A DNA stretch of 64,000 nucleotides from Deltaproteobacteria bacterium. Its GTDB lineage: Bacteria; Desulfobacterota; GWC2-55-46. The notes under the pieces are model-generated. The model saw only the letters and a program-made list of their open reading frames with translations, made no database searches and was not told where the DNA came from. This document shows, one piece after another, positions 55,571-64,000 of the stretch (positions within the stretch are counted from its first letter, which is position 1; each line of letters begins with the position of its first letter). The DNA is taken from NCBI GenBank assembly GCA_015075075.1, contig JABTVA010000009.1:1-64000 (forward strand). Reading direction: 5' to 3'. The translations under genes were made by a program, and so were the position numbers.

Positions 55571-57799
55571 ATGGTCACGGTCTTTACGGGAAGCTCGATT
55601 ACGAACCGGGTGCCCCTGGGCTGGTTGTCCCTTACCCTTATGTACCCGTTGTGGTCGGCTATTATGTTGCTCGTGATGGCGAGCCCGAGCCCGGTGCCGG
55701 TCTTCTTGGTCGAGAAGTACGGCTCAAATAGCTTCTGCTTGGCCTCGGGGGGTATGCCCGGGCCGGTGTCTATGACCTCGAGCCTGGCGAGCTGCAACTC
55801 CGGCATATAGGCCGTCTCGATGCGGACCGCGCCGCCCTCGTCGCCGACAGCGGCTATGGCGTTGTCCATCAGGTTAATAAGTACCCTTTTTATCTGGTCC
55901 CTGTCAATATCAAGGACCGGCAGGCGGTCGTCGAGTGAAGACTCGAAGCTTATCGCCCTCTGCCCGGGCTTGTAAAGCGTCATGACCTCGCGGACGACTT
56001 CGTTAAGGTCGTTCGGGCTGGGGTTGGCCGCGGGCATCCGCGCGAAGCTCGAGAATTCGTTTACGAGGGCCTTCAATTCATCGACCTGCTTTATTATGGT
56101 CATGGTGCACTCGTCGAATACGGTATCGTCCTCGGGGAACCTGTCCAGGTATTTTCCGGAGCCTCTGCGCCGAAAGCTTTATGGGGGTAAGCGGTTCTTT
56201 ATCCTCATGCGCTATCCGCCTCGCCACCTCCTTCCAGGCCGACATCCTCTGGGTCTTTACGATGGGTGAGGTCGTCGACACAGCCACCATGCCGAGGTAG
56301 CTGCCGGATTCGTCCTTGAGGGCATTGAGGTTGGCAAGCACGGTCATTACCTTGCCGTCCACCTCGACCCTCATCTGCTTCTCCATCGACTCGAGCCCCA
56401 TCTCGCTCATGGCGCGTATCATCTCCCGGAGCACCTCCCTGTCCTCCTCCCGGAGCACCTCCCTGTAGTTCCTCCCTATGATGTTCTCCTCGCCGGCGCC
56501 GAGCATCTGGGCGGCCACCCGGTTTATGGAGACTATCTTTCCGGACTTGTCGATTGAGATTACGCCCGCCGGGACGTTCCCGAGGACTATCTCTATGTAC
56601 CTCCTCCTCTGGTCGAGCTCCATGTTGGTGCGCCTGAGGTCCAGGTTGGCGGCCTCTATCTTGTACTTGCCGGTCTTCAGGTCCTCGGTCATCCTGTTGA
56701 AGGATTTGACGAGCAGGCCTATCTCGTCGTCGGACTCGACCTTTATCCTGTAGTCCAGGTTGCCGCTCGCGACGGCATGGGTCCCTTCCGCAAGCTCGTG
56801 TATGGGGACGGTAAGCTCCTTTGCGAGGTACCGCCCTATCCAGATGGAAAAGAAGACGATGAAGAGGGTTATTATGAGGAGTATGGTGAAATAGCTCGCC
56901 TTTACGGGGTACTTGAGGAGCTTGAGCTGCTTGTAGCCCTCGAAGGCCGCGGATATCTCCTTCATCTTGTCCATGAGGCTCCGCGGGACATAATAGCTCA
57001 CGGCCACGGCACCCGAAGGCCGGCTCCCGGCAATCGAGGGCGGAAGCGGCGCGACCGCCCTTACCACGTCGCCCACCTTGAGGGTCTGTATGTAGCTCGA
57101 AGCCTCTCCTGCGAGCGCCTTCCGGACCGCCTCCTCGTCGGTATCGGGTACCATGTTCCTTGTTATCTTTTCGGCCAGGGTGTAAAGCTCCCTCTTCCCG
57201 TCCGAAGAGAAAACCTCGACCGTGGAAAGGTCCCACTCGACCATCTTCCGCCTTACGAAGTCCTCCCGGGCGTCGACCTCAGCGCTACCGGCCCCGATGG
57301 AGTCGGCAAGGGCCCTCGATGCCGCCTCGACCCTGTCGTGCATGTCCTTGTAATAGTTCTGGGCGAGCTCCATCGACTCCTGGAGAGAGTCCTCGACCTT
57401 TATGCCGAACCACCCGTCTATCGACCTGTTGATGAAGCCTATCACTATCACGAAAAGTAGTACCGTCGGGACTATCGAGAGGGCCACGAACGAGGTGACG
57501 AGCTTGGTCCTGAGCTTCGAGCCCATGACCTGCCGCTTCCGTTCCATGAAAAGCTTTACGGTATTTCGGAGTATCAGGAATACGAGGAGGATAAGGAGTA
57601 TGATGTTGATGTTTATGAGGCCGAAGATGAGTATGTTGGTGGCGATCGGCACGTCCCCGCTCAGGGCCGAAAGGTGCGACTCCACAAGGGTGAGGATTAT
57701 TATGGCCGGGACTACGAGGAATATAAGGAAAAGCTCTCTACGCCGCCTTTTGCTTTCGGCGTCGGACTTCTGGGACTCTATATTCCGGGTTTCGCTCAT
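55567..57799 (-). CDS. NtrY-like membrane sensor histidine kinase, with indels around the H-box
   Basis: About 743 residues: two N-terminal membrane segments (about 22-75), a third near 100-120, a periplasmic sensor region, another helix near 305-325, HAMP (about 325-380), PAS (about 395-510) and HisKA/HATPase ('INLMDNAIAAVGD' N-box, 'DTGPGIPPEAK', 'GTGLGLAI'). The catalytic box is written HEDKEPLTPIKLSA, but a G insertion (56203-56204) and a C deletion (56192-56193) explain it: the corrected reading is HEIKNPLTPIKLSA. A third indel near 56155 breaks the frame. It precedes the NtrX-like gene and follows the DUF4390 gene. Confidence 0.92.
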
Positions 57800-57805
57800 C
57801 TCTTG

Positions 57806-58351
57806 TCAGGCCGTGAAGGCATGCACGTGCCAGTCGGTCTCGAAGTTCAGGAATTCAAGGAAGAAGAATATGTAATTGAGGAGGAACGGCAGCTCCACCG
57901 GGTCCATTGCCGCCTTTATCCGGAGCTCGTACAGGCTCCCCGGGATAAGGTGCGCGGGGGCCACCGTCACGCCGGAACAGGCGGCCATGACCTCCTTCAT
58001 CTCGTCGAAGTCCCTGGTCCGCACCGTCTTCTCCCCCTTCTCGTCAAGGACCACCTCGTACTCGTTCCTGAGGCTGTCGTACCTGACCGTATGCCTGAAC
58101 TCCCACCTGCCCACTTTTTCGTCCGGCAGGAACCTGTTCACTTTCCTGAGCTCGATTATGAAGTTGAACGAGGTCGGCAGTCCGCTCCTTACGGCCTCCT
58201 CGATGTTCTTGCTGAAGGCGTCCTTTACCTTGAATGAAACGGTAAGCGGGGGCCTTGAGACCTCCAGGCCGGTAATGAGAGGCGTTTCGGCCAGGATGCT
58301 GGCCGGGATGCACCATAAAGCAAATACAAGAACCAATATCAGCTTTTTCAT
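57806..58351 (-). CDS. DUF4390 domain protein, secreted
   Basis: 181 residues with a Sec-type signal peptide (about 1-21, 'LVLVFALWCIPASILAE'). The mature part matches the DUF4390 pattern: 'LEVSRPPLTVSFKVKDAFSKNIEEAVRSGLPTSFNFIIEL' in parts, 'YDSLRNEYEVV' and the terminal 'FFFLEFLNFETDWHVHAFT'. Function unknown. It lies 6 bp before ntrY and is a regular neighbour of NtrYX in delta-type bacteria, so a role in the periplasmic signal of NtrY is plausible. Gap 58352-58578 contains nothing I recognise. Confidence 0.85.
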   Translation of the reverse strand: MKKLILVLVFALWCIPASILAETPLITGLEVSRPPLTVSFKVKDAFSKNIEEAVRSGLPTSFNFIIELRKVNRFLPDEKVGRWEFRHTVRYDSLRNEYEVVLDEKGEKTVRTRDFDEMKEVMAACSGVTVAPAHLIPGSLYELRIKAAMDPVELPFLLNYIFFFLEFLNFETDWHVHAFTA

Positions 58352-58578
58352 GGAAGTATCTGGCTTTGCTGTTATTTAAACGTTTTCAGGGAAGAAACAT
58401 CATCGAATCCATACCGGGTACTCCGGCCAGAAGGAATGATACCGGATTCCATTATCAAAAGCAATGACAGCGGCCTTGGTGGCGCAGGGATAAACGCATG
58501 ACGCGCAGCCCCGCCGTCTGAGGGACTGACTGAATGTTACCTAAACATATTTGGTTTTGAATGGGGTCGGGCAGAAAC

Positions 58579-58917
58579 TTATTGCGAGAACTTGGGCCAG
58601 GTCGGCTTCGGGCGATTCTTGGAGATGCGGGACATTCCAGCCTTGATTATTTCCCTCCTGACCCTTTTCTTGAACTCCGCCTCGTCGACCTTGTACTTGA
58701 ATACCTTTTTGCCGTTTATGAAAATGGTAGGTATTTCGCCCCTGTAGCGTCTGAGGAGGTCTTCGCTCGAATCAATGCCGACCTCCTTGAACACAAAAGG
58801 CAGCTCCCGGCTTGCCCTGCTTATGATGCTCCTGGCGTCCTTGCAGAGGGCGCAGTCGTCAATGGCGCATAGTGCGCAATCCTCGAGTGCATAAAGCTCT
58901 ACGGTAGGCTTGGTCAT
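58579..58917 (-). CDS. Glutaredoxin-like thiol-disulfide protein
   Basis: 112 residues. 'CALCKDA' (C-x2-C) follows 'VELYALEDCALCAIDD', giving an unusually Cys-rich N-terminus with two C-x2-C pairs in tandem. The fold elements 'FKEVGIDSSEDLLRRYRGEIPTIFINGKKVF' (in parts; cis-Pro in 'EIPTIFING') match the glutaredoxin/DUF836 type. It probably reduces disulfides of small proteins. It is the last gene of the cytochrome c maturation cluster, 22 bp after ccdA. Confidence 0.85.
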   Translation of the reverse strand: MTKPTVELYALEDCALCAIDDCALCKDARSIISRASRELPFVFKEVGIDSSEDLLRRYRGEIPTIFINGKKVFKYKVDEAEFKKRVRREIIKAGMSRISKNRPKPTWPKFSQ

Positions 58918-58939
58918 GGCACGGCGCTAAGGGTCGGGA

Positions 58940-59677
58940 TCAGCTTATGCTGGGTATTACGCTGTTTATGTACGCGGCTATGATACCAAGAGAGTTGGTA
59001 AATATCAAGAGCCCAGTTACTATGAGGAAGACGCCTGTCACTATCGAGACGGTCCTCATGTGCCTCTTGAGCCGGTTGAAGTGCCTTAGGAAGGTGTTGA
59101 TGCCCAGGGAGGTGAGGAGGAACGGTATGGCGAGCCCCGCTGAATAGGCTATGAAGAGGATGATGCCCGACCACGGGCTCTCGGTCGTTGCAGCCACGGC
59201 GAATATCGCGGAGAGTATGGGCCCTATGCATGGGGTCCAGCCCGCGGCAAAGCCTATCCCCACGAGGAACGAGCCGAGGAGCCCGGCTGGCTTCTCGCGG
59301 AAGAAATGAAGGCGTTTGTCCCTCTGCAGTATGTTGAAGTTTATGATACCTATGATATGTATGCCGAGGAGTATTATAACCAGGCCGCCTATCTTCCGGA
59401 CTATGTCCTGGTATTCCATGAAGACGTTTCCGAGGAGCTGCGCGGAAGAGCCGAGTATGACCACGAAAACGGTCGAGAAGCCGAGGATGAACATGAGGGA
59501 GTTGAAGAGTATTACCTTCTTTAGCTTCTTCTCCTCCCCGCCCTCCCCGGTAAGCTCCTCGAATGAGATGCCGGTAACAAAGGAGATGTAGGACGGCACG
59601 AGCGGCAGCACGCACGGGGAGATAAAGGAGAGTATCCCCCCCATGAACGCAAGCGGTATGGAAACCTCTGTGGTCAT
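58940..59677 (-). CDS. ccdA: Cytochrome c biogenesis protein CcdA
   Basis: Passes reducing equivalents from cytoplasmic thioredoxin across the membrane to ResA/TlpA-like partners. 245 residues with six membrane helices and two conserved Cys, in 'SFISPCVLPLVPSYISF' and 'GFAAGWTPCIGPIL'. Normal size. It lies between the TlpA/ResA-like gene (34 bp) and the glutaredoxin-like gene. Confidence 0.95.
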   Translation of the reverse strand: MTTEVSIPLAFMGGILSFISPCVLPLVPSYISFVTGISFEELTGEGGEEKKLKKVILFNSLMFILGFSTVFVVILGSSAQLLGNVFMEYQDIVRKIGGLVIILLGIHIIGIINFNILQRDKRLHFFREKPAGLLGSFLVGIGFAAGWTPCIGPILSAIFAVAATTESPWSGIILFIAYSAGLAIPFLLTSLGINTFLRHFNRLKRHMRTVSIVTGVFLIVTGLLIFTNSLGIIAAYINSVIPSIS

Positions 59678-59711
59678 AAAATCTACGCCGTATGAAATGC
59701 CTTGGGTTAAA

Positions 59712-60308
59712 CTACTTGGCGGGGTATCCGCCCTTCTCCTTGGGCCCGAACTGCACGAGCTCTATGAGCTGCCTGGTGGATGAAGGCTCGGTCCAATCCC
59801 TGGGTCCCATCACCTTCTCGGCGATCACGCCGTTCTGGTCGATGATGAAGGTCTCGGGCACGCCCGTGGTCTTGTACCTCTCCTTGATCTTCCCCTTCCT
59901 GTCATGGAGGACCGGGAAGGTCAGGTTGTACTTTTCGACGAATTTCGCGACGTTCTCCGGGCTGTCGTTATCGATGCTCACCGCCACTATGACGAAAGGG
60001 AAGGAGGCGAGGTTGTCGGAGAGGACCTGCATGGACGGCATCTCCTCCTCGCAGGGCTTGCACCATGTCGCCCAGAAGTTGAGGAAAATGACCTTGCCCT
60101 TGAAATCGCTCAGCTTGTGCGTCTTTCCCGAGAGGTCCGGCAGCTCGAAGTCGATCATCTCCGTGTTCGCGACCACGGGCTCGAATTTCTCCCGCTGCCC
60201 GAAGATGAATATGAGCGCCACCGCCGCGACCACGGCCAGTATTATCCCTGCCAGCGCTATTGCGGGCAGCCCTTTTTCGTTGTCCTCTGCATTCGTCTTT
60301 ACGCTCAT
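59712..60308 (-). CDS. TlpA/ResA family thiol-disulfide oxidoreductase
   Basis: 198 residues: an N-terminal membrane anchor (about 15-37) and a periplasmic thioredoxin domain with 'FWATWCKPCEEEMP' (active site WCKPC), 'DNDSPENVAKFVEKYNLTFPVLHD' in parts, and cis-Pro 'TTGVPETFIID'. ResA-like proteins reduce the CXXCH haem sites of apocytochromes. It is located between ccsA and ccdA, consistent with that task. Confidence 0.94.
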   Translation of the reverse strand: MSVKTNAEDNEKGLPAIALAGIILAVVAAVALIFIFGQREKFEPVVANTEMIDFELPDLSGKTHKLSDFKGKVIFLNFWATWCKPCEEEMPSMQVLSDNLASFPFVIVAVSIDNDSPENVAKFVEKYNLTFPVLHDRKGKIKERYKTTGVPETFIIDQNGVIAEKVMGPRDWTEPSSTRQLIELVQFGPKEKGGYPAK

Positions 60309-60341
60309 CTCCGCACCCGTATTGTTTTTATTCCGCCGTCC

Positions 60342-61229
60342 CTACGCGTAGGCGTGGAGGCCGGGGAGTATGAAGCTCACGCCCCAGTAAAGGAATACGA
60401 CGGCAGCGAAGCCGAGTATCGAGAGGTACGCGGCCCTCTTCCCCCTCCATCCCCTCGTGACCCGAGCGTGGAGATATGCCGCGTAAATGAACCATGTTAT
60501 CAGCGACCACGTCTCCTTGGGGTCCCAGCTCCAGTAGCCGCCCCAGGCGTAGTTGGCCCATATGGCGCCTGATACGATCCCCACCGCTAAGAACGGGAAG
60601 CCCCAGGCTATGGCGCGGTAGCTCATCTCATCCAGCACCTTCGAGTCGGGAATGGCTTCGAGGAGCTTTACCCTCTGCTGCCGGCTCTCGTACCTGTTCT
60701 TAAGGAGGTAAAGGATGGCAAGCCCGAAGGATATCGCGAAGGCCGCGTACCCGATAAAGGTAGTGACCACGTGGAAGTCAAGCCAGCCGATGGCGTAATT
60801 CTGGAGGTCCCATCTCGAAAGCAGGCTCGTCATCCACTTCCACTTGCTCTGGAGAGCCGGGTTCAGCGGCTCGACGTCCTTGAACCTGTAAGGGAGGAGC
60901 GAGGCTGAAAGCATGGCAAGCGTCACTATTGACATCACTATCGCGCCAATGGCCTTGAACTTGTACCTGTACTCCATCAGGAGATAGCCGGCGTTGGTCG
61001 CCCAGATAAAGAGCACCATTGACTCCCAGAGGTTCGAGAACGGGCCGTGGCCCGACTCGCCCGCGCGGCTTATGAGGACCATGGTGGTGGCGCCAAGGGC
61101 GATGCAGGCCATTGCCGTGGCTATCTGCCCCAGCCACTTCTTCCTGAATACCCAGTAGCCCGCGTAAGCGGTCGTCGTGAGAATGTAGAAAATGAACGCG
61201 AACGTGAAAAAGACAAGAGAAAGTATCAT
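60342..61229 (-). CDS. ccsA: Cytochrome c assembly protein CcsA/ResC (haem handling)
   Basis: Membrane half of the system II cytochrome c synthase with ResB. 295 residues, about eight helices. The tryptophan-rich periplasmic motif 'WANYAWGGYWSWDPKETWSLITW' (in two pieces) and external His residues identify the family. It starts 20 bp after resB. Confidence 0.95.
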   Translation of the reverse strand: MILSLVFFTFAFIFYILTTTAYAGYWVFRKKWLGQIATAMACIALGATTMVLISRAGESGHGPFSNLWESMVLFIWATNAGYLLMEYRYKFKAIGAIVMSIVTLAMLSASLLPYRFKDVEPLNPALQSKWKWMTSLLSRWDLQNYAIGWLDFHVVTTFIGYAAFAISFGLAILYLLKNRYESRQQRVKLLEAIPDSKVLDEMSYRAIAWGFPFLAVGIVSGAIWANYAWGGYWSWDPKETWSLITWFIYAAYLHARVTRGWRGKRAAYLSILGFAAVVFLYWGVSFILPGLHAYA

Positions 61230-61249
61230 CTTCTCCCCCTAACGGCCTC

Positions 61250-62665
61250 TCAGTTGGAAGACACCGACTCGGTTATCTCCCTTATATCGCGTTCGAACGC
61301 GAAGGTGTTCTTGTTAATGGTGCCGCCGATCTTCATCTCGGTGGACTGACCGCCGCCCTTTATGTGGATCCAGACCCTCCTGTGGTATATGAAGAAGGCC
61401 ATTATGAAGCCTATTCCCATGACCGCGGAACCGACCCAGACTATGTTGGTGCCCGGGTCCTTGCTGTACTGCAGGCCCGAGAACCAGGTCCCCTTGTGGC
61501 CGGTGTAGACGAAGTCATGGTCCGAGTCGGGTATGGCCGGGAAAATTCCCGGGTAATTCAAGAAGAGCCAGGGCGAGGATACGAGCTTCTCGCCCTCGTA
61601 TACCTCTATCTTTATCGCCGGGTTGTTCGGGTTCTCGGATTTGGAGTAGACGAGGTTATCCTCCTCGTCGTAGGCGAAATCGGCGGTGTACCCTATGACC
61701 TTTACCGAGTATTTGCTGTTCGGCACGTCCGTGGCGGTGTTCCACTTTACAGGGAACGAAACTTCGGTCCCTTCCTTCACCTTGTGCCTGAAGGTGAGCT
61801 GCGCCTCCTCGAGCTTGTTCCAGGAGAGGCCGTAGTTCGCCTGGTAGAACTTGAGCCCCTTGTAGTCGAGCGGCTCGTTCACCCATATCTGCTTCTGCAT
61901 CACTTCCTTGCCGTCCTCGATGATGGTAAGGAGCGAGTTGTACTGCCTGATGTGCCCGGTGTCGTAGTAGTCTATCCAGAACTTGTCGAGCCTGAGCATG
62001 AAGCTCTCGTTGCTGAACTTCACTGTGTTGCCGACGTTCATGAAGATGGAGTCCCTGTACCCGTAGACGCTCCCTACAAGCGCGCCGAGGAGTATGAGGA
62101 GGAGGCTTATGTGGGTCATGTCGGAGCCGAGCCTGCCGATCCTCCCCTTCCACGCGTATATGAAGAACTCGTCCCCGCCCCCGGAGCTCACTGTGCCGAA
62201 CCTCTTTTTCCTCAGGACCTGAAGGAGCCTGTCCCTCACGGCCTCCGGGCTCGCGCCTATGCTCAGTGTCTCATGGTGCGCGAACTTCTCGATGAGCTTA
62301 GGGTCGAAACGCTCCTGCTTGTGCTCAAGGAGCGACTTCCACTTGGGCGGGAACCTCTCGAGGGTGCAGACGACGATGTTGACGGCCAGGAATAGTATCA
62401 GTCCCCTGAACCACCACGAGTAATACATGTTGTCGAGGTTGGTGTAGATGATCAGGTTGCCCCAGGTCTCGCCGTATTCCGCGATGTACTTCTGGAGCGG
62501 GGCGTTCTGCTCGATGGCGGTGCCGAAAATCGATGTGGCCGCCAGCGCGATGAGTATGAAGATAGTCAGCTTGAGGGAGTTCAGAAAGGCCCAGATACCG
62601 GAGCCAAGGGTCCTGTACCACCTGGCGTCCATGCCTTCCGCCGCCTGCTTTGCATTCTCTGCCAT
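61250..62665 (-). CDS. resB: Cytochrome c biogenesis protein ResB (Ccs1)
   Basis: 471 residues: first membrane helix about 29-48 ('LTIFILIALAATSIFGTAIEQ'), second about 90-110, third about 175-195 ('HISLLLILLGALVGSVYGY') and a last one near 415-435 before the C-terminal tail. A large periplasmic domain lies between the third and fourth. It works with CcsA to attach haem to c-type cytochromes. Preceded by two lipoprotein genes that probably share the promoter. Compare the shorter ResB-like gene at 12605-13823. Confidence 0.95.
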   Translation of the reverse strand: MAENAKQAAEGMDARWYRTLGSGIWAFLNSLKLTIFILIALAATSIFGTAIEQNAPLQKYIAEYGETWGNLIIYTNLDNMYYSWWFRGLILFLAVNIVVCTLERFPPKWKSLLEHKQERFDPKLIEKFAHHETLSIGASPEAVRDRLLQVLRKKRFGTVSSGGGDEFFIYAWKGRIGRLGSDMTHISLLLILLGALVGSVYGYRDSIFMNVGNTVKFSNESFMLRLDKFWIDYYDTGHIRQYNSLLTIIEDGKEVMQKQIWVNEPLDYKGLKFYQANYGLSWNKLEEAQLTFRHKVKEGTEVSFPVKWNTATDVPNSKYSVKVIGYTADFAYDEEDNLVYSKSENPNNPAIKIEVYEGEKLVSSPWLFLNYPGIFPAIPDSDHDFVYTGHKGTWFSGLQYSKDPGTNIVWVGSAVMGIGFIMAFFIYHRRVWIHIKGGGQSTEMKIGGTINKNTFAFERDIREITESVSSN

Positions 62666-62682
62666 CTCGGAACCTGCTTCCC

Positions 62683-63243
62683 TTATTTATTTGTGAGCGC
62701 GGAGAGATACTCTGAGGCGGCTTTGCCGACCTGGCTCTCGGGGTTGAGGACGGTGGCCTTCTCCCACGCGGCCTTTGCGCCCTCCATGTCACCCAGGCCG
62801 TAAGCGAGTATGAAGCCTTTCGTTAGCCATATCCTCTGGTGGTAAGGGTTTTTCTTTATCCCCTCCTCTATGAAGGTAAGGCCCTCGGCGGATTTGCCCA
62901 TGTAATGTAGAGATATCCCGAGTCCGTTGTAGACGTCGGTCTCGCCGGAACCGGTGTCGACCACTTTCTTGTAGTATGATGCCGCCTGTTCGAACTGCCT
63001 GGCCTCGAAGTAGGCGTCGGCGAGCCTCCACATGATGTCCGGACTGCCCGGGGTTTCCTTCAGCCTGCTCTCCAGGTCCGCTATGAGCATCGTATTCCCC
63101 GGAGGGTGCGGTGCGCCTGCCTGTTCCGCTGCGGTATTCTGGTTCTGGGGGCCGGCTTGTTCGTCCTTGGAGCAGCCGCCAAGGGCGATGACGGAGGCTA
63201 TCGCCACTGCAGCCGCTCCCGCCAGTATATTTCTTCTTCTCAA
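62683..63243 (-). CDS. TPR lipoprotein
   Basis: 186 residues starting at TTG 63243, which is fixed by TAAGGAGG a few bases upstream. A lipoprotein signal ends in the lipobox 'ALGGC' at Cys24. The mature part has about three TPR motifs (residues 75-170; 'DIMWRLADAYFEARQFEQAASYYKK', 'VYNGLGISLHYMGKSAEGLTFIEEG', each in parts). It may act as a cytochrome c maturation chaperone like CcmI/CcmH TPR domains, given the neighbours resB and ccsA. That role is inference. It precedes resB by 17 bp. Confidence 0.85.
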   Translation of the reverse strand: MRRRNILAGAAAVAIASVIALGGCSKDEQAGPQNQNTAAEQAGAPHPPGNTMLIADLESRLKETPGSPDIMWRLADAYFEARQFEQAASYYKKVVDTGSGETDVYNGLGISLHYMGKSAEGLTFIEEGIKKNPYHQRIWLTKGFILAYGLGDMEGAKAAWEKATVLNPESQVGKAASEYLSALTNK

Positions 63244-63269
63244 GGGTGCCTCCTTAAAGAGGATTTCAA

Positions 63270-63689
63270 TCAATGCGGACCGGAATGCCTCAAATGGCCG
63301 AACCTTTCGTCCACGGCCTTCCGGATGGCCGCCGCGTCCAGGCCCTGCCTGTGGAGGTCGCGCGCCATAAGGGCCTCGTATATGCATATGTCGCAGTATA
63401 CGGCGTGCTCGTCGACGAAACAGGTCAGGAGGCTCTTATGGCCGAAATGCTTCTCGCAGTCGCAATAGCAGTAAAGGCTGTCTATTACCTCGGGTATCTC
63501 CCTGGCTGCCTGGTACGCCTCCGCCGACAGGCCGGTGAACCTGGCCGGGTCTAACGTTGGCCTGGTCTCGCCTCCCCTCAGGCTCTCCGCGGCCCCGGTG
63601 CCCTTGCCGGAATCGCATGACGCGAGGCCCAGCATGAACATGGTTAGGAGGGCGAGGAATATCCCGCCTTTTAAGCCGCTGATTGCCAT
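63270..63689 (-). CDS. PCYCGC-type lipoprotein
   Basis: 139 residues from ATG 63689 with lipobox 'GLASC'. The Cys-rich core is 'YCYCDCEKHFGHKSLLTCF' followed by 'YCDICIYEALMARDLHRQG', similar to the PCYCGC-motif lipoproteins known from Gram-positives, in which conserved Cys and His suggest metal or haem binding. The position before the TPR lipoprotein and resB suggests a role in cytochrome or redox metalloprotein assembly. Start uncertain, no clear ribosome-binding site. Function unknown. Confidence 0.75.
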   Translation of the reverse strand: MAISGLKGGIFLALLTMFMLGLASCDSGKGTGAAESLRGGETRPTLDPARFTGLSAEAYQAAREIPEVIDSLYCYCDCEKHFGHKSLLTCFVDEHAVYCDICIYEALMARDLHRQGLDAAAIRKAVDERFGHLRHSGPH

Positions 63690-63791
63690 AAGCCGGTATG
63701 AAGCTCGTAGGGAATTTCGGGACGATTTAAGCAGGTTCAATATAGCAAAAGACGATTAAAAAAGCATTAACTTTCTATTAGGAAATAACCC

Positions 63792-64000
63792 TTAAAGAGT
63801 GCCCTTGGGCCCGCCGGAGTAGTATGCGTCCCTGGTGGACTTTTCCTCCTCGCCCCAGAGGATGCATTTGGTGGGGCACCTCTTGACGGACTCGTCCGTC
63901 TGGGGCGCGAGCGAGTAATCGACGACAGCGAGGTTGTTCTTCATGGCTATGCCGCCGGGGACGCTGCAGTCCTTTACGCAGAGGCCGCAGGCCACGCAGG
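63792..64000 (-). CDS. Ferredoxin-type 4Fe-4S protein, 5' part cut by the window edge
   Basis: The last 69 residues end at 63792. 'CVACGLCVKDCSVPGGIAM', then 'NNLAVVDYSLAPQTDESVKRCPTKCI' in parts. The Cys pattern C-x2-C-x2-C-x3-C and a distal C-x3-C, with 'NNLAVVDY' between, resembles the C-terminus of RnfB, the ferredoxin subunit of the Rnf electron-transport complex, in which the second cluster here has lost its first Cys pair. A plain ferredoxin is also possible. The N-terminus lies outside the window. Confidence 0.7.
   Translation of the reverse strand, partial: CVACGLCVKDCSVPGGIAMKNNLAVVDYSLAPQTDESVKRCPTKCILWGEEEKSTRDAYYSGGPKGTL

Noticed and set aside
56180-56215. Natural variant H-box HEDKEP in the sensor kinase
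   Set aside because: Two compensating single-base indels convert it to the canonical HEIKNP, so a sequence error is the simpler explanation.

Overview
The window is a chromosomal housekeeping segment of a GC-rich, Gram-negative, probably anaerobic or facultative bacterium. High GC combined with frequent ATA (Ile) and AGG (Arg) codons, the ilvD-ilvB-ilvH-ilvC-psd-pssA-leuA gene order, an NtrYX pair preceded by a DUF4390 gene, ResB/CcsA (system II) cytochrome c maturation, and a possible RnfB-like ferredoxin together suggest Desulfobacterota ('Deltaproteobacteria') or Nitrospirota. I cannot place it more finely. No rRNA, tRNA, CRISPR array, transposase or phage gene was seen.

Layout. 0.1-2.2 kb: VOC protein, YdcF-like protein, rpmB and a broken ridA. 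2.3-4.5 kb: rel. 4.6-9.6 kb (+): PBP1A, moaA and a TMTC-like membrane/TPR protein. 9.6-12.2 kb (-): HD-GYP, metallophosphoesterase and a small Cys-pair protein. 12.6-16.2 kb (+): orphan ResB-like protein and MrfA-type helicase. 16.3-28.6 kb (-): one long branched-chain amino acid operon (DUF465-ilvD-ilvB-ilvH-ilvC-psd-pssA-leuA-leuC-methyltransferase-leuD-PurA-like-leuB). 29.0-36.8 kb (-): the rpsB-tsf-pyrH-frr-uppS-cdsA-dxr-rseP-tsaB operon of translation, isoprenoid, envelope and tRNA-modification genes. 37.0-45.5 kb (-): lipoprotein, SUMF1-type protein, purF, purL, ilvE, NUDIX, PflX-like radical SAM and DksA-type protein. 45.7-50.95 kb (-): archaeal-type S-adenosylmethionine synthetase, queH, ruvB-ruvA-ruvC and yebC. 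51.2-58.4 kb: PAS sensor, sigma-54 regulator, NtrX/NtrY-like pair and DUF4390. 58.6-63.7 kb (-): cytochrome c maturation and thiol-redox genes (resB, ccsA, tlpA/resA, ccdA, glutaredoxin-like) with two lipoproteins. A ferredoxin runs off the right end.

Two things stand out beyond ordinary annotation. First, many genes carry small indels, mostly in short G/C or A homopolymers and clustered in patches (ridA/rel 3' end, leuB, leuC, a methyltransferase, ilvC 5' end, ilvH/ilvB 3' ends, rpsB, a SUMF1-type gene, ntrY). They hit the essential rpsB, and in ntrY a +1/-1 pair rewrites the kinase H-box. I read most of them as consensus errors, not gene decay; where frames are broken I give the full extent of the gene. 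Second, three families of small non-coding inverted repeats are scattered between genes. One is a palindromic element of about 140 bp with 16-18 bp terminal repeats that flanks the archaeal-type MAT gene on both sides. Its terminal motif also forms the C-terminal codons of queH and, as a solo copy, of tsaB. I found no clearly new defence or mobile system; the repeats, the flanked MAT gene and the unusual small redox/lipoprotein genes are the best leads.
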